63,492 nucleotides of DNA from DATAMF01 sp964472565. Lineage in GTDB: Bacteria > Chloroflexota > Anaerolineae > Aggregatilineales > Aggregatilineaceae. The position numbers were made by a program, and so were the translations under genes. The notes under the pieces were generated by a model. It did not search any database. It was not told where the DNA came from and worked only from the letters and a program-made list of their open reading frames with translations. The stretch is taken from NCBI GenBank assembly GCA_964472565.1, contig CAYYNB010000013.1, positions 1 through 63,492 of the forward strand, written 5' to 3'. This document shows positions 53,390 through 60,185 of the stretch, piece by piece. Within the stretch, counting starts at the first letter, position 1; each line of letters begins with the position of its first letter.

Positions 53390-54205
53390 TTAGCCGGGTT
53401 GATACGCCGCCAGCACGTCCAGCGTGTGTTCCAGCAGTTCGGGATCGGTGCGATCTCCGTGCCCGGGAATGAGGATGTCGAAGTCGAATTGCGCGAGCTT
53501 CGCCACCGATTCCGGCCACGCGTCCATGTCGGCGTCTTCGCTGTTGCCGACCTTCTCCCCGGCGAGGATCATGCACCCGCCGAAGAGCACCTTTTGCGCG
53601 GGGAAGTAGACCACCACGTTGTCGAGTGTGTGCGACGGGCCGGGGAAGTAGACCTGCACGACTTCGTCCCCGAATGCCAGTTCCAGCCCGTCTTCAATTG
53701 GGAATGTGTGGTTCGGCGGCACGAATTCCACCGCTGCCAGCCCGTCACGATAGCGCTTGTTGGCCGCGCCCGTCAGCCAGTCGAGCATGTAGGCGCGCGT
53801 GTGTTCGCCGCTCGTCTCGATCAGTTCCACCGTCCGATCGGAGCCGTATACAGGGATGTCCTGCTCAAGCAGGTAGCTGTTCCCGCCCAGATTATCGACA
53901 TGAAAGCCCGTGTTGATCACGGTCAGCGGCGCATGATCGAATTCCTCGTTGATCCAGTCCACCAGTTGTTCGGTGGCTTCCGGCGTGTAGGGCGTATCGA
54001 CCAGCACCAGATCGCCGCTGGACATCACGACGAGCAGGGCATTGGCCGCCCAGGGGAATTCGTGCGTGATGAGATACAGATCATCAGCCAGTTGGCGGCC
54101 ATACAGGTCCGGCGCGATCTCAAAGCGCTCGTCGGCCTGACCCGCTGCCAGCGATGGGCTTCCCATCAGCAGAAGACCGATGATCAGCAGCACGATGTAA
54201 CGCAT
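53390..54205 (-). CDS. Secreted B1-like metallo-beta-lactamase-fold protein with altered zinc site
   Basis: 271 residues from ATG 54205 (AAAGGAG upstream), with signal peptide RYIVLLIIGLLLMGSPSLA. The fold and motifs resemble subclass B1 lactamases: GPSHTLDNVVVYFP (His192), LFGGCMI (Cys211) and IPGHGD (His249). The first motif, normally THxHxDxxGG, reads TGFHVDNLGG: His102 and Asp104 are present but the first histidine is Gly100. Site 1 therefore lacks one ligand, and only the Asp-Cys-His site is complete. It may bind one zinc, as B2 enzymes do, or hydrolyse another substrate. Antibiotic resistance should not be assumed. Confidence 0.83.
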   Translation of the reverse strand: MRYIVLLIIGLLLMGSPSLAAGQADERFEIAPDLYGRQLADDLYLITHEFPWAANALLVVMSSGDLVLVDTPYTPEATEQLVDWINEEFDHAPLTVINTGFHVDNLGGNSYLLEQDIPVYGSDRTVELIETSGEHTRAYMLDWLTGAANKRYRDGLAAVEFVPPNHTFPIEDGLELAFGDEVVQVYFPGPSHTLDNVVVYFPAQKVLFGGCMILAGEKVGNSEDADMDAWPESVAKLAQFDFDILIPGHGDRTDPELLEHTLDVLAAYQPG

Positions 54206-54327
54206 AGCATTCTCCTTTGTGAAAAGAGATGTGAAAAAAGCACAGCGCCCCATTGTAGCAGGGGACCGCCAAAATAGCGGCGGGGTAGGGCGAGCGCTGA
54301 GGAAGCGCCGGGCAGCGTTTTTATGAT

Positions 54328-55233
54328 TCAGTCAGCAGCGAGTTCGGTCAGGATCGCGCGATAAAAATCCGCTGCATTGACTTTCGCTGGCAGTCCAGCG
54401 ACCTGGGCATCCCCTAATTCAGTAATCATCCACCCACCATTTTTTCGCCGTGCAATGTCCATTGTGAAAAAGCGACTTTGTACCGCCTGCATCGTCGCCT
54501 GAAACAGCGCTAAATCAGGCGGATTTCCGGTATAATCGCCCTCTTCCCAATATTTCGCGACTAAAACCGGCTTGCCATCCAGGACGAAGACGCGGAATTC
54601 CTGGGTGAGCGGCATTCCACTCTTCGAATGGGTCGTCAGCGGTTCCAGTTCGACGAATTCGCGGAAAACAAGCCCTTCATTCAGATCATCACCCTGAAGT
54701 TCAAGGAAGCGCGTCACGACCCGTTCAACGGCTTCGCGGTCAGAAGCCGCCGGGATAAAGCAGGCTTCTTCCCAATAGTGCTTTTGTGATTTTACGTAAT
54801 CCTTGACGATCAAAGGATTTGAGCCAAAAGGCCGCAGCAGTTCCATAAGGGTGTCCATGGAAAAGCTGCCCGTTGTCCACACCGAACGCGGGGTGAGGTT
54901 CTCAATCACTGGATACGATTCAGGTAGATAGTGGCAATGTTGGTAAGCTGCCGGGGGATTGATTAGCGTAATGCCGCGTTCGAGCAGTGCATTGTAAAGC
55001 AGCGCATAGTGGGCGGGCTTCAGCATCCACCCCCGATAGATGCCCGGATTCGATGACTGCGGCATGCTGCGAACCGCTTTTTGTGGCTGTTGATCATCCA
55101 CCAGGGCCTCATAATGGATGAGGGCATAAGTGTACCCCAGTGCTTTGACAGCGTCTGCTTCCGCTTCATACATTTCGTCTGGGTAACGCGGACGAAGGGG
55201 ATCACTACAAAAAATAATGATAGGGGGATTCAT
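54328..55233 (-). CDS. ATP-grasp enzyme, possibly R2K clade (PF14243-like)
   Basis: 301 residues. Features of an ATP-grasp fold: NPLIVKDYVKSQKHYWEEA (nucleotide-binding lysine region), EFRVFVLDGKPVLVAKYWEEG, and FFTMDIARRKNGGWMITELGDAQVAGLP with the acidic and polar metal residues. The pattern resembles the R2K (CDC123-related) clade, predicted to ligate amino acids or peptides to proteins. It overlaps the upstream methyltransferase by 4 nt. No signal peptide. The substrate is unknown. Confidence 0.75.
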   Translation of the reverse strand: MNPPIIIFCSDPLRPRYPDEMYEAEADAVKALGYTYALIHYEALVDDQQPQKAVRSMPQSSNPGIYRGWMLKPAHYALLYNALLERGITLINPPAAYQHCHYLPESYPVIENLTPRSVWTTGSFSMDTLMELLRPFGSNPLIVKDYVKSQKHYWEEACFIPAASDREAVERVVTRFLELQGDDLNEGLVFREFVELEPLTTHSKSGMPLTQEFRVFVLDGKPVLVAKYWEEGDYTGNPPDLALFQATMQAVQSRFFTMDIARRKNGGWMITELGDAQVAGLPAKVNAADFYRAILTELAAD

Positions 55234-55916
55234 AGGCTTTTCTCCGCCAGAAACAGCAGCACGGCGCTGCGCTTCAGTTCTTCGGTAATCAGCGTGGGGG
55301 TTAATTCTGCCTCTCGAATCCGTTCTTCGACGTTCAGCGGCCAGGGGCCGCGCTGCCCGGTGATCCGGTAGGCGAATTCGAGCGCATCTTTCGCCACACT
55401 GCCGCGCGTCAGCACACCGTTAAAGACCACGATCAGCCGTCCGCCCGGCTGCAACACGCGGTACACTTCCGCGAGTGTGGCCGGGTCCACAATAAATTCG
55501 GTAGGAAAGGTGCTCACAATCGCCGGGAAGCTCGCGGCGGGGAAAGGGAGCGCCTGCGCCTCGGCGCGCACCAGCGGCGGCGCGATGCCCTGTTTGCTCA
55601 GTTTACGGCGGGTGATGCGTCCCATGGCGCGGCTGAGATCGAGCGCTGCTGTGTGGTAGCCTGCTGCGTGCAGATCGAGTTCAAAATTCCCGGTGCCGTG
55701 CGCCAGTTCGAGGATCGTCGCGCCGGGTGGGGCGTGAAGATGCCGCAGGGCGGTGCGCTGCCAGCTTCGCCACTGGCCCAGGCTCACGACGCGGCTCACG
55801 GTGTCGTAGGTGAAGGCCATCTCGTTATAGAGCAGGTGAAAGCCGAAACCGACCAGTTTCCACCATGTTTTGCCGATCACATTCTTTGATTGTGGAGGTA
55901 TGGATCCCATCGTCAT
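55230..55916 (-). CDS. Class I SAM-dependent methyltransferase (UbiE-like)
   Basis: 228 residues. The SAM loop is ILELAHGTGNFELDL (E/DxGxG-type), then AALDLSRAMGRI, PFPAASFPAIVSTFPTEF and VLQPGGRLIVV. No target can be inferred. Its stop overlaps the ATP-grasp start as ATGA, and the small membrane protein gene lies 5 nt upstream, so all three are probably one transcript. Confidence 0.85.
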   Translation of the reverse strand: MTMGSIPPQSKNVIGKTWWKLVGFGFHLLYNEMAFTYDTVSRVVSLGQWRSWQRTALRHLHAPPGATILELAHGTGNFELDLHAAGYHTAALDLSRAMGRITRRKLSKQGIAPPLVRAEAQALPFPAASFPAIVSTFPTEFIVDPATLAEVYRVLQPGGRLIVVFNGVLTRGSVAKDALEFAYRITGQRGPWPLNVEERIREAELTPTLITEELKRSAVLLFLAEKSL

Positions 55917-55921
55917 TCTTT

Positions 55922-56443
55922 CTACAGCAGCGGATTGAGATCGCCCAGCACTTCATGGACCATGCCCACCAGCAAGCGGGACTGCGATTCGATCCAGTAG
56001 GCGAGAAAGACGTAGCTGATGCCCGAAAAGGCGGCCAGCATCAGCGCAAAGACCAGCACCTGTTCCACCGTGATCGGGCTGCCCTCGGCAGGCTGATAGA
56101 GTGTCCACGCTGCAAAAAAGGCGAACATTGTCCCATAGATGACCGGAACCAGCGTCGTCGCCAGGGGATTGACGTGGGATGCCGCCATCACCTGGGTACG
56201 CTGATCATCGATCCGGTGCAGCGTCCCTTTGACGGTAGCTGGGCTGTGTGTGAATACAAAGTCGTTCTTTTGCACGCGGCGCACCTTAAAATGGTAGGTG
56301 TTATCATCCTGGGGTGAGACATGCACCGTAATGCGCCGCTGGTAGTCGAAGGCGAAGAGGGTCGCCTTTTCATGCCGACTTTCGAGCCGCTGGCGGCAGT
56401 GTTCCAATGAAAACGGGGCGATCCATTCGGATTGATTTTTCAT
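55922..56443 (-). CDS. Membrane protein of unknown function, 173 aa
   Basis: Start ATG 56443, since TATAAT lies 7 nt upstream and no site supports the longer ORF. The N-terminal 90 residues are a soluble beta-rich domain (ITVHVSPQDDNTYHFKVRRV); two membrane helices follow at about 95-115 and 125-150. Not recognised. First gene of the unit with the methyltransferase and ATP-grasp genes. Confidence 0.6.
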   Translation of the reverse strand: MKNQSEWIAPFSLEHCRQRLESRHEKATLFAFDYQRRITVHVSPQDDNTYHFKVRRVQKNDFVFTHSPATVKGTLHRIDDQRTQVMAASHVNPLATTLVPVIYGTMFAFFAAWTLYQPAEGSPITVEQVLVFALMLAAFSGISYVFLAYWIESQSRLLVGMVHEVLGDLNPLL

Positions 56444-56456
56444 AGCGTTTATTATA
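56443..56456 (-). promoter_or_regulatory. Leaderless-type promoter of the three-gene minus-strand unit
   Basis: On the minus strand TATAAT (56451-56456) is 7 nt before ATG 56443, with no ribosome-binding site between. Confidence 0.45.
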
Positions 56457-56532
56457 CCTCTGTTGTGATGCTCCACGCGCCCTGGTATACTGTTGCTTCC
56501 TCGGAACGGCATCTGGAAAGTTAATTTTATCT

Positions 56533-57576
56533 ATGGCTGAACGTGCATCGCGTCGTTTTGTGCAGACTTTTGTGTTGGTGGTGGTGGGAATTCTGCTGGT
56601 CGTCCTCCTTCTGAATTGGATCGTTGATCCCTATGCCTATTATGGGGCCGATGTGCTTCCCCCGCTGGTTGATGAGCCGCGCCGCGACAAAATCACTTTA
56701 TTAGACCAGTTTGATCCGCCGCCGGACGCCCTCATTTTAGGGTCGTCGCGCGTCCGGCTGATGGACGTTGGCCTGATTGAGCAGTTATCCGGTTACCGCA
56801 CCTTTAACGCCACGCTCAACCAATCGATCCCGGCGGATTATCTCGCCCTGACGCGTTATCTGATCGAAAAGCGGCAGCATGTCCCGCGCTTGCTGATCGT
56901 CGGCCTGGATATTCAAGCCTTCGCGCCCGATCCCTGGGTGTCGCGCGACGTGTTTGATCGCACCCCGTTGGCCCTGTATGTCGAGAGTCATCAACCCTCG
57001 CGCCTCAACCAGTGGGCTGAACGGGTGCAAAGCGCGTTATCGCTGCAACAGGCCCGTGACAGCCTCCGGTTGCTGCGCCTGTATTACAATGGGAATTTCG
57101 AAGGGCTGCAACCGCTCTACGCTGAAAACGGGGCGGTTCTGGCGCGGCTGGACGAGTCCGATACCGACGTGGGCAGCGGCCCATCCCCGGTGACGCTGGC
57201 GCAGAGTGTCGCCTGGCATACGGATTATTTCCGCACCTACGATCATCTCGATCAAGATGCGCTGGCCGATTTTGAAGCGTTTCTGCGGCTGTGTGATGCC
57301 AACGATATTCAGGTGATTTTGTTTTTTCCGCCGTTTCACCCCACGCTGTTGGCCCATCTGCAAAAAAACACCAGCTATCCCCAGCGTGTAGTTGACCTGT
57401 CAGACCAGTTGGCGCAGTGGTCCGCGAAATATTCGTTCACCTTTTATGACTTTTCGGACATCGCGAGTTTTGGCGGCAGCGATCTCAATTTTGAGGATGG
57501 CTACCACGCCAACCGTACCAATATGCGGCGGCTGACCGAAAAAATCTTCGATGGGGGAGTCGTGGGTGTCTTTTAA
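56533..57576 (+). CDS. SGNH-like membrane-anchored protein partnering an MBOAT acyltransferase
   Basis: 347 residues with one N-terminal transmembrane helix (about 8-30). A serine in ALILGSSRVRL and a histidine in FEDGYHANRTNMRRL are placed as in the GDS and DxxH blocks of SGNH/AlgX/DltD-type proteins. A TATACT box at 56490-56495 may be its promoter. The MBOAT gene begins inside its 3' end. By analogy with AlgI/AlgJ/AlgX and DltB/DltD the pair may O-acylate an extracellular polymer. Confidence 0.7.
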   Translation: MAERASRRFVQTFVLVVVGILLVVLLLNWIVDPYAYYGADVLPPLVDEPRRDKITLLDQFDPPPDALILGSSRVRLMDVGLIEQLSGYRTFNATLNQSIPADYLALTRYLIEKRQHVPRLLIVGLDIQAFAPDPWVSRDVFDRTPLALYVESHQPSRLNQWAERVQSALSLQQARDSLRLLRLYYNGNFEGLQPLYAENGAVLARLDESDTDVGSGPSPVTLAQSVAWHTDYFRTYDHLDQDALADFEAFLRLCDANDIQVILFFPPFHPTLLAHLQKNTSYPQRVVDLSDQLAQWSAKYSFTFYDFSDIASFGGSDLNFEDGYHANRTNMRRLTEKIFDGGVVGVF

Positions 57577-58969
57577 TTCACAGGAATTCTGGCTGGTCTT
57601 TTTACCCTTCTTCATCCTGCCGTATTGGATGCTGGCCGAACGTCCGCGCCTGCGCCTGATGTGGTTGGTAGCGGGGAGTTATACTTTTTATGCGCTGTGG
57701 GATGTGCGTTTTATCGCGCTGCTGGGGATCACCACCCTGATCGATTATGGCCTCGGCTGGCGCATGTCGAAACGGCCCGTGCCCCAGCGCCGCCCCTGGA
57801 TGATCCTGGGCGTAGTGATCCGGCTGGGGACGCTCGGCTATTTCAAATATGCCGAATGGGGCGTGGATGCGGCAAACGGCTTGTTTGGCACGTCGTTCGG
57901 CCTGCCCGATATAGTGCTGCCGGTTGGCATCTCCTTTTACACGTTCCAGGCGCTCAGTTATCTGATCGATGTGGGGCGGGGCCGGGTAACGGCCAGCCGC
58001 GATCTGCTGCCCTATGCCGCGTATCTGGCAATGTTCCCGCAGCTTTCTTCCGGTCCCATTGCGCGTTATACGCAGATGCAGCCGCAGTTGGACGCTGCCC
58101 ATACGCCTGTAGCTTACAGCCGGGTGCAGTTGGCGATCTGGTTTATCGTGATCGGACTGGCGAAAAAAGTGTTGATCGCGGATATGATCGCGGATCGGAT
58201 CGCGGTGCTGGAACAACTGCATCCCGAAGGCCAGTTCTGGACAACATGGGGTGTTATGCTGGGTTATATGTTCCAGCTTTATTTCGATTTTTCGGGCTAC
58301 AGCGATATTGCGGTGGGACTGGGACACCTGCTGGGCTTCGATTTGCCGCAGAACTTCAATAAGCCCTATCGGGCAACGAGCATCACCGATTTTTGGAATC
58401 GCTGGCACATGAGTCTGTCGTTCTGGATGCGTGATTACCTGTTTTTTCCCTTGTCGCGGGCGCTGCTCAAACGTTGGCGCGGCGTGTCGCCGGGAGTCAT
58501 CCGCACGCTCAGCCAACTGATCACGATGGGCTTGATCGGCCTATGGCATGGGGCCAGCCTGACGATGGTCGTGTGGGGGTTGTATCACGGCGCGCTGCTG
58601 GCGTTAGCGGCATGGCGGCGAGATCGGCGGCTGGTGCTGCCTGTTCCGCTGTTGAACTGGGCGGCGACGATGGGCGCGGTACTGGTCGGCTGGGTGCTGT
58701 TCCGCGCGGAGAGTTTCGGCGCGGCGCGAACGAACTTGGAAGCCATGCTCGGCCTGAACGGGTTTGAGCGCGCGCTCCCGCTGAATATCTGGGGATCGCG
58801 TTTTATTGTTTTGCTGGCGTTGGGCGGCCTGCTTGTGCTGATCGGGTACGATACGTGGGACGTGAAGCCGCGCTCTACAGTCTGGGTTGCTGCGGCGTTG
58901 GCGGCTGTCGCCGCGCTTTGTATTTTGGTGATGGGCCAGCCCGAAACGTTCTTATACTTCCGATTCTGA
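57566..58969 (+). CDS. MBOAT O-acyltransferase (AlgI-like)
   Basis: 467 residues from GTG 57566, 8 nt after GGGGGAG; ATG 57551 is an alternative. The start (SFNSQEFWLVFLPFF) and ten or more membrane helices match AlgI/PatA. The conserved FDFSGYSDIAVGLG, NRWHMSLSFWMRDYLF and LIGLWHGASLTMVVWGLYHG blocks carry the invariant catalytic-type histidine (in LWHGAS). It transfers acyl groups across the membrane to a surface polymer. It overlaps the SGNH-like gene by 11 nt. Confidence 0.9.
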   Translation: MSFNSQEFWLVFLPFFILPYWMLAERPRLRLMWLVAGSYTFYALWDVRFIALLGITTLIDYGLGWRMSKRPVPQRRPWMILGVVIRLGTLGYFKYAEWGVDAANGLFGTSFGLPDIVLPVGISFYTFQALSYLIDVGRGRVTASRDLLPYAAYLAMFPQLSSGPIARYTQMQPQLDAAHTPVAYSRVQLAIWFIVIGLAKKVLIADMIADRIAVLEQLHPEGQFWTTWGVMLGYMFQLYFDFSGYSDIAVGLGHLLGFDLPQNFNKPYRATSITDFWNRWHMSLSFWMRDYLFFPLSRALLKRWRGVSPGVIRTLSQLITMGLIGLWHGASLTMVVWGLYHGALLALAAWRRDRRLVLPVPLLNWAATMGAVLVGWVLFRAESFGAARTNLEAMLGLNGFERALPLNIWGSRFIVLLALGGLLVLIGYDTWDVKPRSTVWVAAALAAVAALCILVMGQPETFLYFRF

Positions 58970-59019
58970 GATGGTACAATAAGATGTGGAGGCCCTGCTT
59001 ATCACGGGAGCGTTTGAGG

Positions 59020-59205
59020 ATGGAGCTGCAAGACGTTTGGAAATCGGTGATACACGTACGGAACGAGGACGAAGAAATTATCGCGGTCCAGGTACCCATT
59101 GATATGTGGCGTTTTTTGATTGACCGGGTGCAGGAATTGGAAGATCGTGATCATGCTCGCCAGCGCCTGTCCCGGCTGCGCAAAGATAAAGGACAATCGG
59201 AATGA
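59020..59205 (+). CDS. Small helical hypothetical protein, 61 aa
   Basis: ATG 59020 after TTGAGG. The sequence is charged and helical (MWRFLIDRVQELEDRDHARQRLSRLR), like a short dimerising protein or antitoxin. It overlaps the following lipoprotein gene by ATGA. Not recognised. Confidence 0.45.
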   Translation: MELQDVWKSVIHVRNEDEEIIAVQVPIDMWRFLIDRVQELEDRDHARQRLSRLRKDKGQSE

Positions 59206-59885
59206 AACGGCTGCTTTTGGTGGTTCTGGTGATCATGCTGGCGGCGTGTGGGAATGAGAACGAACCACAGGCGAAGCCGACAGCCCGCGTTCGGTATGTC
59301 ACCGCCACACCTCAACCGCATGTGACGGTGGTGGTTACGCTGCCGCCCACACGTACGCCCGAACCCACGCCCACTCTCAGTTACGATATTGTGGCGGTGG
59401 GGGGCAGTTGGGCCATGCGCTTCAGGGTGTCGATTATGGGCAGCGATTATGTGGACGAACTAACGTACAATGGCGCGGCGATTCTATCGGTTAATCCCGA
59501 TGGCTCGATCAGCGGGAGCGGTTCGTTTACGCCCTCTATTCGGGATGATGTCTGCAACGCGCATGTGCTGGATGAAAATCCTATCGGGTTCACCGTGCAG
59601 GGCAGCACACGCCCCGATGGGGACCAGATTTGGGCGTCGATTGAACTGAAGCCGGACAGCGCGACCCAGCGCGAGAATTATGAGCTGGTTTGCCCGGACT
59701 ATAACGATGTGCGCTACCGCCGTGAGGCGATTCTGTGGCCTGTGCTCAATACGCTGGGCAGATTGAAATGGGATTTTGAACTGTCGTCGGGCCAGACCTT
59801 TACTTTTGCGTCTGATCTCGCGGCAGAAATTCGCAGCGGCTACACCGGGCAGTTGTCCGGCGAGGTGACGCTGAACCGGAATTAA
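59202..59885 (+). CDS. Putative lipoprotein, 227 aa
   Basis: N-terminal lipobox VIMLAACGN, then a Thr/Pro-rich linker (PPTRTPEPTPTLSYD) typical of surface proteins in this genome, then a globular beta-rich domain. Two cysteines, in DDVCNAH and LVCPDY, may pair. Family not recognised. Confidence 0.65.
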   Translation: MKRLLLVVLVIMLAACGNENEPQAKPTARVRYVTATPQPHVTVVVTLPPTRTPEPTPTLSYDIVAVGGSWAMRFRVSIMGSDYVDELTYNGAAILSVNPDGSISGSGSFTPSIRDDVCNAHVLDENPIGFTVQGSTRPDGDQIWASIELKPDSATQRENYELVCPDYNDVRYRREAILWPVLNTLGRLKWDFELSSGQTFTFASDLAAEIRSGYTGQLSGEVTLNRN

Positions 59886-59914
59886 GATGGATCGTTGGAA
59901 ATTATGATCAGATG

Positions 59915-59948
59915 AACTCCGCCAGGGCCGCATGACCCCGGCGGAGTT
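59915..59948. terminator. Hairpin between convergent genes
   Basis: AACTCCGCC (59915-59923) pairs with GGCGGAGTT (59940-59948) and is followed by TATTG, between the lipoprotein gene and the end of the binding-protein gene. Confidence 0.65.
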
Positions 59949-59961
59949 TATTGTTTATGGG

Positions 59962-60185
59962 TTATTTAGGAGTCGCTGTGGGCTGAACAGTCGCTTCAGC
60001 AGTGGGTTCAGCGGTGGCTTCAGCCGTTGGTTCAACAGTTGCTTCGGCAGTGGGTTCATCAGACGCTTCAGGCGGTGGTGCAACAGTTGCTTCGGGAGTG
60101 GGTTCAGCGGAGGCTTGCGCCGTGGGGGCCAGCGTTGCGNNNNNNNNNNGTGTACAGTCGCTTGTGCCGTTGGTTCACCAGTGGC
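59962..60185 (-). other. Continuation of the Thr/Pro/Glu repeat tail across a 10-N assembly gap
   Basis: On the minus strand the bases on the far side of N 60140-60149 again encode (A/V)EPTAEAT-type repeats, ending with ATVQPTATPK and TAA at 59962-59964. The near side also keeps the pattern past the apparent stop at 60186: TGEPTAQATV. The gene therefore probably runs through the gap, and the reported stop is doubtful. Confidence 0.7.

Noticed and set aside
53390..54205. Calling the metallo-beta-lactamase-fold protein a functional carbapenemase
   Set aside because: One zinc-1 ligand is absent (Gly100), so activity cannot be assumed.
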